Below, one piece after another: positions 8,620 through 17,355 of a stretch of 64,000 nt of DNA; within the stretch, counting starts at the first letter, position 1, and each line of letters begins with the position of its first letter. The stretch is from an uncultured Dehalococcoidia bacterium (lineage in GTDB: Bacteria > Chloroflexota > Dehalococcoidia > Lucifugimonadales > UBA3495): positions 1,878,001-1,942,000 of the forward strand of contig CATQHB010000002.1 in NCBI GenBank assembly GCA_958295765.1, in the 5' to 3' direction. The notes under the pieces were generated by a model, which ran no database searches, was not told where the DNA came from, and was given only the letters and a program-made list of their open reading frames with translations. Both the position numbers and the translations under genes were made by a program.

Positions 8620-9747
8620 CTAGGCCATTACCCGGCGGAAGTAGGCCAGGGCGTTGCCGCCCAGGATTTTCTTAATGTCTTCGTCGGAGTGGCCCCGGCT
8701 AATCAGGCCCCGGATGATGTTCTTGCCGTCGGCCGGGGACTCCAGGCCGTCCAGGTAGGGGGCCGGCAACTGGTCGTCGGTGCGGCCCAAAACCTGGCGG
8801 TGAAAGTCCACGTGGTCGCCGACGTTGGTGTCGGTGCCGATGCCCACGCAGTCCACCCCCACCAGTTGCACCATATAATCGTAGTGGTCGAGGACGCATT
8901 GAATATCCTGTTGGGGGTCATCGCTCAGCGAGTTGGGTACGGCGGTGATGGCGATGAGGCCCCCCTGGCGGGCGCAGGCGATCAACTCTTCGTCCCGGCG
9001 GGTGCGCGTCGTGGGCCGCAGGGTGTAGGCGGCGTTATGGCTGAAGGTTGCCGGCGCCTCGGATAGCTCAATGGCGTCCATTGCCGTCGGGACGGAGGCG
9101 TGGGACAAGTCCACCGCCATACCCAACCGGTTCATCCGGCGCACCACTTCGATGCCGAACTCGCTGAGGCCGCCGGCGTTGCGCTCCAACTGGCCGTCGC
9201 CGATGTAGTTCCGGCGGTTGTAGGTGAGGCCGGCCAGCCGCACGCCGACGCTGTAGAGCAGGTCCAGCCGGGTCGGGTCATTGCCGATTGCCAGGTGTTC
9301 CAGGGTCGGGAGAAAGCCCACCTTGCCCTGCTGCTGGGCCGATTCAATCTCGGCGGCGTTGGTTACTATAACCACGTCATCCTGCTGGTCGACGTCGTCC
9401 AGCATCAACCCCACCTCGGTCAGCACGTCGTCGAACTCGACAAAGGACATATCCGGGCGGCTAATCAGCCCCCGGAACATATTGGCCGTCGCCACCGCCG
9501 TCCACCCGCCCTGCTTTACGGCGGCATAAGACCAGGCGTAGTTGTTGCGGCGCAGATACTCGGTAAGCTGGGTCATATCCTCGGGCAGGGTCATCGGGTG
9601 CTGGTGAACGTCCACCATTGGGGCATCCTCGGCCAACCGCCGGTAGCGCAACTCCTGGGCCTGGTCCAGGGGCACCCGGCCGGAGGGCACCCGGTCAAGT
9701 TCTTTTGCCAGGGGTATTTGTGCCAGGGGTATTTGATTCGCCGCCAT
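8620..9747 (-). CDS. Membrane-dipeptidase family (peptidase M19) hydrolase
   Basis: A 375-residue TIM-barrel metallohydrolase of the renal dipeptidase family, which cleaves dipeptides or related amides using two zinc ions. Visible family motifs are DLSHAS, FSHNAA and GIGTDTN, with LEHLAIG in the region of the bridging Glu. The first metal motif reads DVHQHP where the family normally has DGHND, so the Asp ligand is replaced by His. AAAGGAGG lies directly upstream. Its ATG overlaps the yihY stop as TAATG, so the two genes are translationally coupled, although no functional link is known. The exact substrate is unknown. Confidence 0.85.
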   Translation of the reverse strand: MAANQIPLAQIPLAKELDRVPSGRVPLDQAQELRYRRLAEDAPMVDVHQHPMTLPEDMTQLTEYLRRNNYAWSYAAVKQGGWTAVATANMFRGLISRPDMSFVEFDDVLTEVGLMLDDVDQQDDVVIVTNAAEIESAQQQGKVGFLPTLEHLAIGNDPTRLDLLYSVGVRLAGLTYNRRNYIGDGQLERNAGGLSEFGIEVVRRMNRLGMAVDLSHASVPTAMDAIELSEAPATFSHNAAYTLRPTTRTRRDEELIACARQGGLIAITAVPNSLSDDPQQDIQCVLDHYDYMVQLVGVDCVGIGTDTNVGDHVDFHRQVLGRTDDQLPAPYLDGLESPADGKNIIRGLISRGHSDEDIKKILGGNALAYFRRVMA

Positions 9748-10766
9748 TACTGGCCTCCTTTCGGGCCGGTTTCAGCCTCATCTCCGACATCATCTCCGAC
9801 CGGATCTCCAACCGGGGTCTGGGGATACAGCAGGACGCCCCGTTGCACGCCCCGCCGCAATCGGCCATATTCGGAACTCAGCTCGGCCCCGAATATGAGA
9901 ATCAACCCGCTGATGTAAGTCCAGAGGGACAGCACGATTACCGGGGCCAGCGCGCCGTAAACGTCCTCAAAGTTGGCGAACCGGGCCAGATAGACCACAA
10001 ACAGGTTTTCCGACAACTCAAACAGAATGGCGCCGGTAATGGCTCCGGGCCAGATGAAACGCCAATAGGTTTTGGTGTTGGGCATAAACTTGTACATCAG
10101 CAGGAACATCCCGCCGGTCAGGGCCAGGGAAATGACCTGGAGCAGGCCCGGAATCAGCCAACCGGACACGCTGGGGGGGCCGAACAGCCCGCCGTCCATC
10201 AGGCCGTTGACGGAACGGGCCACCGAAACCACGCTCAACGATACCGTGAACAGTATGGCAATCCCGGCGGCCATTGCCAACTGCCGGGGCTTGCTGATAA
10301 AAAACGGGCGGTCAACCTGCACGTCCCAGGCCCGGTTGATTGACCGGCTCAAGGCTCCGAATACGGCGCTGCCCGACCAGAGCAGGCCCAGCACGCCAAA
10401 GAGGCCCAACGCGCCCCGCGCCCGCAGCACGGCGTCCAGGTTGTTGTCGATAAGCTGTTGCGAACCGGGGAAGTACCCGGCGGACAGCTCAGTGAGCCGG
10501 ACCCGGATGTCCTCCGGTTCCATAGTCAGGCTGAACACGCTAATCAGGAAAAGCAGCAGGGGAAAGATGGAGAACAGCCCATAGTAGGAAATCCCCGCCG
10601 CCATGTGGGTGGCATCGTCGGCGGACATTTCCTTGATGGTGCGCGCCAGCAGTTGCACCAGGAACCTGGCCCGAATCCAGTCCCGGGCCGGCCGGGTAGA
10701 GCCGGCAAAGGCGCCGAGCAGCGAGCGGATTAGCGATGAATTATGCAGGTTTTTCAAATTCAGCAT
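9747..10766 (-). CDS. YihY/BrkB-family inner-membrane protein
   Basis: A 339-residue polytopic membrane protein of the YihY/virulence factor BrkB family (formerly misnamed RNase BN). It has about six hydrophobic segments and the family's N-terminal AAGISYYGLFSIFPLLLF region (18 residues) near residue 60. The molecular role of the family is unsettled. The C-terminal cytoplasmic tail (PVGDPVGDDVGDEAE) is encoded by three 12-bp repeats at about 9780-9815, which are unlikely to be part of the conserved domain. The stop overlaps the dipeptidase start. Confidence 0.88.
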   Translation of the reverse strand: MLNLKNLHNSSLIRSLLGAFAGSTRPARDWIRARFLVQLLARTIKEMSADDATHMAAGISYYGLFSIFPLLLFLISVFSLTMEPEDIRVRLTELSAGYFPGSQQLIDNNLDAVLRARGALGLFGVLGLLWSGSAVFGALSRSINRAWDVQVDRPFFISKPRQLAMAAGIAILFTVSLSVVSVARSVNGLMDGGLFGPPSVSGWLIPGLLQVISLALTGGMFLLMYKFMPNTKTYWRFIWPGAITGAILFELSENLFVVYLARFANFEDVYGALAPVIVLSLWTYISGLILIFGAELSSEYGRLRRGVQRGVLLYPQTPVGDPVGDDVGDEAETGPKGGQ

Positions 10767-10817
10767 ACCAGCAGGGATAATAAGTTGCGGCGGGAGCCTG
10801 AATAGACGCCGGCCCGG

Positions 10818-12602
10818 CTACCAGCCCAGCATCACCGACTCTTTCCTGGGGTCGGCGCCGCCGTGATATACCCCGTTCTCCGAATTAACCAGAATGGGCG
10901 TGAAGCCGTTGCTGACCCCCCAGGGGCCAATCAGGTCAACCCGGTGGCCCTTGTCGCTGAGGGCATCCACCAACTCCTGGGATACCCGGCCCTCAATTTC
11001 CAGCAGGTTGGGGTATTCCCGATGGGGCCAGGGCGATTGCGGGAAGCTGTACCCGCAGAACCGGGGCGCCTCCACCGCCTCCTGGACGTTCATCCCGAAG
11101 TCGATGATATTGTTCAGCGTCTGAAGGTTGCTCTGGGGCTGGCTGTCGCCGCCGGGGGTGCCCAGGGTCATAAAGGGCTGGCCGTCCTTCAGGACGATAA
11201 AGGTGCAGGGCGTAGTGCGGGGGCGCTTGTGCGGGGCAATTGAGTTGGGGTTGTCATCGTCCAGCCAGAAGTAGCAACCCCGGCAGTTTATCAGAATACC
11301 GGTATCCCCCAGCACCATACCCTGAGCCAGGGCGCCGAAGCTGCTGGGCGTAGCCGATACCAAGTTGCCCTGACCGTCCACCGTCGCCAGGTAGGTAGTG
11401 CCGTCGGAGTCGCCGCCGACCGGCTGGGGCGCCGGCGCCACCGCCGCCGGCCGTTGTATCGACGCAACGGCCAACATTTGGCGCGGGTCGCCCGGCGGGT
11501 ACTCGGCCTGGGCGCGGTTGGGGTCGATAAGCCCCCGCCGCAGTTCGGCGTACTCCCGGGACAGCAGGCCCCGCACCGGCACGTCCACAAAATCCGGGTC
11601 GCCCACGTAGCGCTCCCGGTCGGCAAAGGCCAGTTTCAACGCCTCCACCTGCAAGTGGATGGCCTCCGGGCTGTTGTGGCCCAAAGCGGCCAGGTCAAAG
11701 CCTTCCAGGATATTCAGGGCTTGCAACAGGCTGATGCCCTGAGTCCAGGAGCGGTTGGTAAAGACCTGGTAGCCCCGGTAGGTGGTGGAAATCGGTTCCT
11801 CCAGAGGCGACTCGTACTCGGCGAAGTCCTCATAGGTATGCAACCCGCCCAGTTCCTGCAAGGCCAGGGCCATTCGCCGGGCCACGTCGCCCCGGTAGAA
11901 AACGTCCCGCGCTGCCCGGATTGCCACCTCGCGGGACTCTCCCCGGCTCATGGCCTGTTCCTCGGCTTGAGACATCAGCGACAGGGTGCGGCCCAGGTCT
12001 TGCTGCACGAACAAGCTGCCCAGTTGCGGCGGGCGACCGTCGGGCAGGAAAATCCTGGCCGATTCCGGGTACTTGCGCAGGTTAGCCAGCCGCTCGGCGC
12101 TGCCAATGGCCTGGTGCAGCAGTTGGTAGGCGGGAAAGCCATTACGCGCGAAGTCCAGGGCGCTCTCCACCACCTGCCCGAAGGACATCGTGCCGTAGTG
12201 GGTCAGCATCGTAAGCAGCGCCGACAGCACGCCGGGGACGGTGGCGCTCAAGGCTCCGGGGGGAATCTCACCCCACTTTTCCCGGTAGTGGCCGACGGTC
12301 GCTTGCCGGGGCGCCCAACCCTGGCCCACCACCGAGCGGACGGCTTTGCCGGCCCGGTCGTAGAACAGGAAAGCCACCTCACCGCCCAGGGTGTAGTGGG
12401 CCGTCGGCTCCATAACTCCGGCGGCCAGGGCCGACGCTACGGCGGCGTCAACGGCGTTGCCCCCCTGCCACAGGACGCGCATCCCCGCCTGCGCCGTCAA
12501 TTGGGTGCCGCCGCCCACCATGCCCCGGGTGCCCCAGACCATCGGCCGGTGGGAAAACTTGCCCTGGCTACCGGGGGTGGGGCCGTTCTGCATCGCCGTC
12601 AT
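10818..12602 (-). CDS. Gamma-glutamyltranspeptidase family protein
   Basis: A 594-residue Ntn-hydrolase of the gamma-glutamyltransferase family, which autocleaves before a Thr nucleophile to act on gamma-glutamyl amides such as glutathione. The cleavage region reads DGTTYLATVDGQGNLVS near residue 395, followed by FGAL and the substrate loop PHKRPRTTPCT and TPGGD. No signal peptide or lipobox is visible, so it may be cytoplasmic. GAGGAGG precedes the ATG. It lies 51 bp upstream of yihY on the same strand and may share its transcript. Many close relatives in environmental bacteria have untested substrates. Confidence 0.88.
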   Translation of the reverse strand: MTAMQNGPTPGSQGKFSHRPMVWGTRGMVGGGTQLTAQAGMRVLWQGGNAVDAAVASALAAGVMEPTAHYTLGGEVAFLFYDRAGKAVRSVVGQGWAPRQATVGHYREKWGEIPPGALSATVPGVLSALLTMLTHYGTMSFGQVVESALDFARNGFPAYQLLHQAIGSAERLANLRKYPESARIFLPDGRPPQLGSLFVQQDLGRTLSLMSQAEEQAMSRGESREVAIRAARDVFYRGDVARRMALALQELGGLHTYEDFAEYESPLEEPISTTYRGYQVFTNRSWTQGISLLQALNILEGFDLAALGHNSPEAIHLQVEALKLAFADRERYVGDPDFVDVPVRGLLSREYAELRRGLIDPNRAQAEYPPGDPRQMLAVASIQRPAAVAPAPQPVGGDSDGTTYLATVDGQGNLVSATPSSFGALAQGMVLGDTGILINCRGCYFWLDDDNPNSIAPHKRPRTTPCTFIVLKDGQPFMTLGTPGGDSQPQSNLQTLNNIIDFGMNVQEAVEAPRFCGYSFPQSPWPHREYPNLLEIEGRVSQELVDALSDKGHRVDLIGPWGVSNGFTPILVNSENGVYHGGADPRKESVMLGW

Positions 12603-12713
12603 CGGTTGGCCTCCTCTGCTGCGTACTACTATCTACTATACCTATATTATTGCCTATTGCCTCGTGATATTGCCTATTGCCTTGCGATTATATTATGTCA
12701 TTCCGATATATTA

Positions 12714-12827
12714 TGTCATTCCGAGCGGAGCGAGGAATCTAAACTCTTTCCTAATCCAGGTTTCTGCCGGAACCGGAACGCGATAACGGCCCGGCATTTT
12801 AGATTCCTCCCTGCGGTCGGAATGACA
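12714..12827. repeat. TCATTCCGAGCGGAGCGAGG-type inverted repeat element
   Basis: Arms TGTCATTCCGAGCGGAGCG (from 12714) and the mirrored GCGGTCGGAATGACA (to 12827) bracket about 55 bp. Partial copies (GGAATGACACAGC) follow to about 12870, and short CTATAC/TTGCCTAT direct repeats precede it from 12625. These fill the 350-bp gap with no coding sequence. Confidence 0.75.
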
Positions 12828-12938
12828 CAGCGGAGCAATCGGAATGACACAGCAAGCGGCTGGAATGACCGGCCAACTGCGTAACACCTACCACGTAACT
12901 CCTACCATATATATACATCCGGGATTAGACGGCAAAAT

Positions 12939-13150
12939 TACCGGGCCGGAGCAGTTTGCCCCAAAACATCCATCAACTCCGCCACGTCCGCCAACTCCTC
13001 CAGATTCTCCAGCATAGCAATTACCCGTTCCGTGTCGGCATCGGAGAGGGCGCGGCGGAAGCAGTCCCGCACCTTGACCAGCCGTTCCTCCCGGGACATG
13101 GGGTTGGCTGCGGAGCCGCGGAAGGCTGGGCACTCGGACAACACACTCAA
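12939..13150 (-). pseudogene. Duplicated 3' fragment of the MmgE/PrpD gene
   Basis: Bases 12956-13137 match 13680-13861, the 3' end of the prpD-like gene, without gaps over 182 bp and with about 11 differences counted by eye (roughly 94% identity). The reading frame stays open for 70 codons, starting from a TTG, and most differences are silent. It lacks the catalytic body of the enzyme, so I read it as a remnant of a duplication or insertion event. The HTH gene lies between the two copies. Confidence 0.85.
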
Positions 13151-13229
13151 CGGCTTACGGTTTCATTTTGTTCAGAATAGCCGGAACGGTACGGTAAGGG
13201 AATGGACGATAACAAAGAAAAGGTCTTCC

Positions 13230-13532
13230 CTAGCGGTTAAGTGCCTTTCGGGCGCCGTCCACCTGAGACCTCAAGTGTTTTGCAGCGTCGTACAGGAAAT
13301 CGACGTAGCCGTCCGCCTCTTCCGCCAACTTCTTTCTTTTCTCCGGGTCCGGCTCGCTGGCGAGCTTATTGAGCCGATTGGTTATCTTGGTTTTGGCCCC
13401 TTGCCAACCGGTTGTATAACCGCTCGCCTCGACCCAACTGATTCCCAGATGTTCCGCGATCGCCGTGATTGTCTTGCCCTCCTTTGCCATTTGCCTTGCC
13501 ATATTTCTCAAGGCGTCGCTAGAGTCCGTCAT
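13230..13532 (-). CDS. Small helix-turn-helix protein of unknown role
   Basis: A 100-residue protein starting at ATG 13532, with GAGGAG upstream. Residues ~18-40 (EGKTITAIAEHLGISWVEAS) look like a resolvase/Hin-type helix-turn-helix, and the rest is a charged helical segment. I do not recognise a family. It lies between the two copies of the prpD 3' end, so it probably arrived or was duplicated with that rearrangement. It could be a regulator, or the DNA-binding remnant of a lost mobile element. No recombinase domain is present. Confidence 0.6.
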   Translation of the reverse strand: MTDSSDALRNMARQMAKEGKTITAIAEHLGISWVEASGYTTGWQGAKTKITNRLNKLASEPDPEKRKKLAEEADGYVDFLYDAAKHLRSQVDGARKALNR

Positions 13533-13664
13533 CGCTACAACTCCTCTATTCTGAAATCCGGTCGGGATTAAGGAAACCCTGAACCCAAAACACCGGCCGC
13601 CCAGCACGGCAACCTCATTTGTTGTCAGCCAAAGCAGCGCTCTCCACCGAACAATCGGAGAATT

Positions 13665-15047
13665 TTACTTCACCGACTCTTGCCCCAAAACATCCATCAA
13701 CTCCGCCACGTCCGCCACCTCCTCCAGGTTTTCCAGCATGGCAATTACCCGTTCCGTGTCAGCCTCAGATAGGGCGCGGCGGAAACAGTCCCGCACCTTG
13801 ACCAGCCGTTCCTCCCGGGACATAGGGTTGGCTGCGGAGCCGCGGAAGGCTTGGCACTCGGCGCTGACTTCCGAACCGTCGGGCAGCAGGGCCACCGCCC
13901 GCACTGCGCCCGACGCCGGGCCGTCAGGTTCCACCCGAACCTTGCCCAGCAGGGCCTCCAGGTCCGGGGCAAAGCGGCGGGCGTCGGTAAAGCTGTCGAT
14001 GCCCACCTGCCCGTCCAGCAGGGCGGCGGCGGCGCAGTATTCGGCGCTGAACTTGCCGTCCAGCCCGCTTTGGGGCGTCGGCCCGGAGTGGCCCCGGCCC
14101 CGGCGGTAGATAGTTACTTGCTCTACGGCATCGGCAGTCAGGGCAGCGGCGGTCGGGCCGGCCCCTTCACTGCGTTCACTGATCCCTTGGCGCAGGTTCA
14201 ACGCCGCCTCGATGACGTTCTGCATATACACCTGGGCCGGGAACCGCTTGATGTCAAAGCCGGGGTCAACCAGCCGCCAGGAGTCGCCCAGGCCGCCGGC
14301 AGCGATGTCCCAATCCAGGTTGCCTTGAAAGAGGGCGGCGGCGTAACCGTTGGGCGATTCCAGGGCCGCGTCGCTGGCGGTGTAACCCAGCCCGGCCAGA
14401 ATCGCCGCCTCGGCGCCCATCCGGGCCGCATTGCCGGGGTGGGTCGATTTCACCATGGTGCCGGTGTTGGCGGTCAGGCCGCCGGTGCGGGAGGCGGCGA
14501 TGCCCAGGGCCATTCGGGTTTGCGCCGCATCCAGGCCCAGGACTTTGGCCGAGGACGCTGCGCTACCCAGGGGGCCAACCAGTCCCGGCGGGTGGTAGGC
14601 CGGCGTGGTGGCCGGCGCCGAGGCGGCCCGCAGCCGTCCCTGGATTTCCCAGCCCAGCGCGTAGGCGGCGATGACGCTGCGGCCCGGGGCGTGGCGCTGC
14701 TCGGCCAGGGCCAGGGCCGCCGGCAGGCAGGATGAGGTGCCGTGCGTGGGCGGAAAGCCCTGAATCTCGTAGTCCAGGCAATGGCCGAAAACGCCGTTGG
14801 CAAAGGCGGCGGCGGGGGCGTTGGTGCGGTAGCCCCAGCCCACCACCGAGGCTTGGGGCGCGCCGCCGCAGTCCCGGACGTAGCGGCCAATAATGTCGGC
14901 CAGTTCCTGCACCGACCCGGCGGCGACGTTAGCCACGCCGTCCAGGATGGCGATTTTAGCCGCCGCCACCACCGCCGGCGGCAGGGCTTCGTACTCGGTA
15001 TCGGCAATAAACCGGGCCAGGGCTTCGGTGGGGGGCATAGCGGGCAT
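13665..15047 (-). CDS. MmgE/PrpD family protein
   Basis: A 460-residue member of the MmgE/PrpD family, whose characterised members include 2-methylcitrate dehydratase, cis-aconitate decarboxylase and iminodisuccinate epimerase. The helical domain starts at residue ~5 (EALARFIADTEYEALP) and the family's GHCLDYEI and CLPAALALAE segments follow. The lid domain contains GPTPQSGLDGKFSAEYCAA, matching the usual H/KGSxxxPxTxxxxxFSxxY region. The C-terminal NPMSREERLVKVRDC segment is the part duplicated downstream. No other methylcitrate-cycle genes are nearby, so the substrate cannot be assigned. Confidence 0.87.
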   Translation of the reverse strand: MPAMPPTEALARFIADTEYEALPPAVVAAAKIAILDGVANVAAGSVQELADIIGRYVRDCGGAPQASVVGWGYRTNAPAAAFANGVFGHCLDYEIQGFPPTHGTSSCLPAALALAEQRHAPGRSVIAAYALGWEIQGRLRAASAPATTPAYHPPGLVGPLGSAASSAKVLGLDAAQTRMALGIAASRTGGLTANTGTMVKSTHPGNAARMGAEAAILAGLGYTASDAALESPNGYAAALFQGNLDWDIAAGGLGDSWRLVDPGFDIKRFPAQVYMQNVIEAALNLRQGISERSEGAGPTAAALTADAVEQVTIYRRGRGHSGPTPQSGLDGKFSAEYCAAAALLDGQVGIDSFTDARRFAPDLEALLGKVRVEPDGPASGAVRAVALLPDGSEVSAECQAFRGSAANPMSREERLVKVRDCFRRALSEADTERVIAMLENLEEVADVAELMDVLGQESVK

Positions 15048-15281
15048 AAAATCTCCGTCCTCGGTTCAGTGTTGTTGTCAGGGTAGTTAGTAGTTAATGG
15101 TTAATGGTCAGTCTTTGCCGTTGGGGGATTCGGAAAACGGCGGGGGTTCGTCAAACGGTTCTGTATTATTCATCCGTGAGGATATTAAAGCACAAATTGC
15201 GGGGGCTGTCAGGTTGAGGGGTCAGCAAACTGGGTAATCGCAGTATAAACCCGTCATTAACCCATCATTACCATCATAAAA

Positions 15282-15379
15282 CCGTCGTTCCGGCGAAGGC
15301 CGGAATCCAGGACCCTCAGTAGCCGGCTCGCTCTTTTCCGTGAGGATTTCCTGGATTCCGGCTTTCGCCGGAACGACGG
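15282..15379. repeat. Family B 98-bp palindromic repeat, copy 3
   Basis: Standard 98-bp copy with ACCGTCGTTCCGGCGAAGG and mirrored arms. The rest of the gap from 15048 to 15281 holds only short GTTAATGG-type repeats and no feature I can name. After it (15399-15418) the motif AAGACGCGATTGCCCTGG is also seen near other Family B copies. Confidence 0.9.
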
Positions 15380-15473
15380 TTCCTTGGGTTGACGACGTTA
15401 AGACGCGATTGCCCTGGTCAGCAAAAGGGTGATGGCAGTAGGACAACAGGATTGATTTACTGACAGCCCGGCG

Positions 15474-15503
15474 TTGACACCAATCAAAGGTCAATGCTAT
15501 AGG
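15474..15503 (+). promoter_or_regulatory. Promoter for the Cys-rich/winged-helix operon
   Basis: A perfect TTGACA (15474-15479) is followed after 18 bp by TATAGG (15498-15503). Transcription would begin about 20 bp before the Cys-rich ORF's GGAG ribosome site. The pair of genes therefore appears to be an independent transcription unit. Confidence 0.6.
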
Positions 15504-15530
15504 TATCAAGTATATTAGATGGAGTAGTTT

Positions 15531-15746
15531 ATGTTGATTAACCTTGAGCCGGCGGATGCGGAAATCGTAGGGGACTGCCACTATTGCGGTAACGGGCTTG
15601 ACCCCCGGTACGATTATTCTTGTATATCCTGTAGCCGGGAAACTTGCGACAATTGCAGTCAGGCGTGCCTGGAATGTGATGACATTACTTGCGCCCGCTG
15701 TTTCAGCAATCACGAGGAAACCCACTACCCGGAGAGCCGTATATGA
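15531..15746 (+). CDS. Small Cys-rich (likely zinc-binding) protein
   Basis: A 71-residue protein with eleven Cys arranged as CHYC, CISC, CDNC, CLEC and CARC, plus C-terminal His (NHEETH). The spacing resembles treble-clef, B-box or RING-like double zinc modules. No enzyme domain is present. GGAG lies 8 bp before the ATG. Its TGA overlaps the ATG of the next gene (ATGA), so the two are translationally coupled, suggesting that the products act together. I do not recognise the family. Confidence 0.7.
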   Translation: MLINLEPADAEIVGDCHYCGNGLDPRYDYSCISCSRETCDNCSQACLECDDITCARCFSNHEETHYPESRI

Positions 15747-16240
15747 GCAGCGACACCGACGCCCGTACTCTGGCCCAAGCGGGCCGGCAGCAGATCGAGG
15801 ATGCCATCCTGCGGCTGCTGGACGCCAATCCTCAGGGTTTGCGGAACGTGGATATTGCACGCGGTCTCGGCTTGAGCTTTGACTTCGGCGGCAACTACAA
15901 GAATCAACTTACCTACGGGGTGTTGGGCGGCTTGCTGGCGCGCGGGGCCATCAGCCGGGATGAGCAAAGCAAACTCTTTACCAGTAGAAACGGCGATACC
16001 ACGGCGATAGATACGGCCCAAGCCGGACTGCAACAGCTAGAGGATGCTATCCTGCGGTTGCTGGAGGCCAATCCCCAAGGTTTGCGCAACGTGGAAATTG
16101 CCCAACTCCTTGACTTGCACTCCGACTTTCAAGGTGGGCAACGAAACTATTTGACCTACACCGTCCTGGTGAGCCTTGCGGAAAAAGGCAAAGTCCATTG
16201 GAAAGGACAAGGCCGGAACAAGATTTATACCAGGGTCTAG
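15743..16240 (+). CDS. Tandem winged-helix protein
   Basis: A 165-residue protein made of two near-identical ~80-residue units (about 17-95 and 98-165). Each unit reads EDAILRLLxANPQGLRN followed by a second helix and a hairpin ending in a lysine or tyrosine, which fits a winged helix-turn-helix. The duplication is also visible at the DNA level. Similar single modules are sometimes attached to restriction-type nucleases, but this is from memory and no nuclease domain is present here. Start ATG 15743 overlaps the upstream stop. Possible roles are DNA binding in a regulator or defence-associated accessory, unproven. Confidence 0.65.
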   Translation: MSSDTDARTLAQAGRQQIEDAILRLLDANPQGLRNVDIARGLGLSFDFGGNYKNQLTYGVLGGLLARGAISRDEQSKLFTSRNGDTTAIDTAQAGLQQLEDAILRLLEANPQGLRNVEIAQLLDLHSDFQGGQRNYLTYTVLVSLAEKGKVHWKGQGRNKIYTRV

Positions 16241-16263
16241 CCCAAGACCGGCAACGGCGCCAT

Positions 16264-16295
16264 TGGCAAGGGCAGGTTAGAAACCTGCCCCTACA
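16264..16295. repeat. Family A remnant, copy 8 (single palindrome)
   Basis: Only the inner palindrome remains (GGGCAGGTTAGAAACCTGCCC then CTAC). A second half-arm CCTGCCCCTACC follows at about 16329. It lies at the 3' ends of two convergent genes. Confidence 0.6.
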
Positions 16296-16335
16296 GTTAC
16301 GGTTGGTTATGGAAGGCAATCAGTTAAACCTGCCC

Positions 16336-17355
16336 CTACCGATACTCTATTCCGTAAACCCCCGCCGCCGTGTCGTGGAACAGGGCGGCCCGCTCGGTGG
16401 GGGAGTAGCCGGCGGAGAGGCGCTTGAAGGCGTTGAACAGGACATTGTAGGAGTAGGAAACCTTGTCCACCGGGAAGTTGCTCTCGAACATACACCGTTC
16501 CGGCCCGAACTTTTCAATGCAGTAGTTCATCAGCGGGGCCAGGGCCTCGGCCAGCGCCTCGGAGCCGATGGGCCGGTTCCATTCGTGCCAGTCAAAGCCA
16601 TAGCGGGGCTGGCCCACGCCGCCCAGCTTCATATAGATGTTGGGGCAGGCGGCCACGGCGTCAATCGCGCTGCGCCACTGGGCCAGCACCTCCTCATCCC
16701 GGTTGGCGTAGGGGCCAACCCGCAGCAGGCCGCCGATGTGGTTAAAGACGACGGGCAGGTCGGGGAGGGCCTGGGCAAAATCGGCCATCTCAGCAGCCTG
16801 GTGGAAGTAGGCGGTCAACTCCAACACCAGCCCCTTATCGGCCAGGAGCTGGGCGCCGGCCCGGAAGTCGGCCTGCCCCATCCGCCCCGGGGCGGCCCGG
16901 CTTTCTATCTCCGGATGAGGGTCGTTGCCGGTATGGGCGCGGATGCCCCGAAAACGGTTGGGGCTGGCCGCCTGCAACGCATCCAGCACCGGCTCCACCG
17001 CCGCGCCCAGGTCCAGGTTGGCCGCGCCGATGATGCCCGCCGCCGCCCGGCCGGGGCCGTAGATGCCGCTGGCGCTGGCCGCCGCCAGACCCTGGACAAA
17101 CTCCACCTCGCCGACGGGACGCAGTTGCTCCGGGCCATCGGGCCGGTACATAGAACGGGCCTCGATAAACACCGTGGAACGGACGTTATGTCCGCTGTTA
17201 ATGTCGGCCGCCAGTTCGTGAATCAGATACCGCTGGTAGGGGATTCGCTCGGAACGGAAATCCCAGAAGTGGTGATGCGGGTCGCAGATGGGCAGTTCCG
17301 GTTCCAGGGTAGGCTCCTGGGTCAGCGCCAACCAGTCATTGCCTCCGAATGGCAT
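16336..17355 (-). CDS. Amidohydrolase-2 family metal-dependent hydrolase
   Basis: A 339-residue TIM-barrel protein of the amidohydrolase_2 superfamily, which includes lactonases and decarboxylases such as the ACMSD group. The metal motif is CDPHHHFWD near residue 24. FNHIGG near residue 210 and CMFESNFPVDK near residue 285 supply the later His/Asp ligands. AGGAGG lies 7 bp before the ATG. It stands alone between repeats and the rplS leader, so context gives no substrate. Relatives in environmental bacteria act on lactones or aromatic acids. Confidence 0.85.
   Translation of the reverse strand: MPFGGNDWLALTQEPTLEPELPICDPHHHFWDFRSERIPYQRYLIHELAADINSGHNVRSTVFIEARSMYRPDGPEQLRPVGEVEFVQGLAAASASGIYGPGRAAAGIIGAANLDLGAAVEPVLDALQAASPNRFRGIRAHTGNDPHPEIESRAAPGRMGQADFRAGAQLLADKGLVLELTAYFHQAAEMADFAQALPDLPVVFNHIGGLLRVGPYANRDEEVLAQWRSAIDAVAACPNIYMKLGGVGQPRYGFDWHEWNRPIGSEALAEALAPLMNYCIEKFGPERCMFESNFPVDKVSYSYNVLFNAFKRLSAGYSPTERAALFHDTAAGVYGIEYR

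Noticed and set aside
11454-12884. Open frame antisense to the gamma-glutamyltranspeptidase gene and into repeats
   Set aside because: Its end runs through repeat DNA and it has no coding features.
15222-15860. Minus-strand frame over Family B copy 3 and the Cys-rich gene
   Set aside because: It is made of repeat DNA plus the antisense of a better-supported operon.
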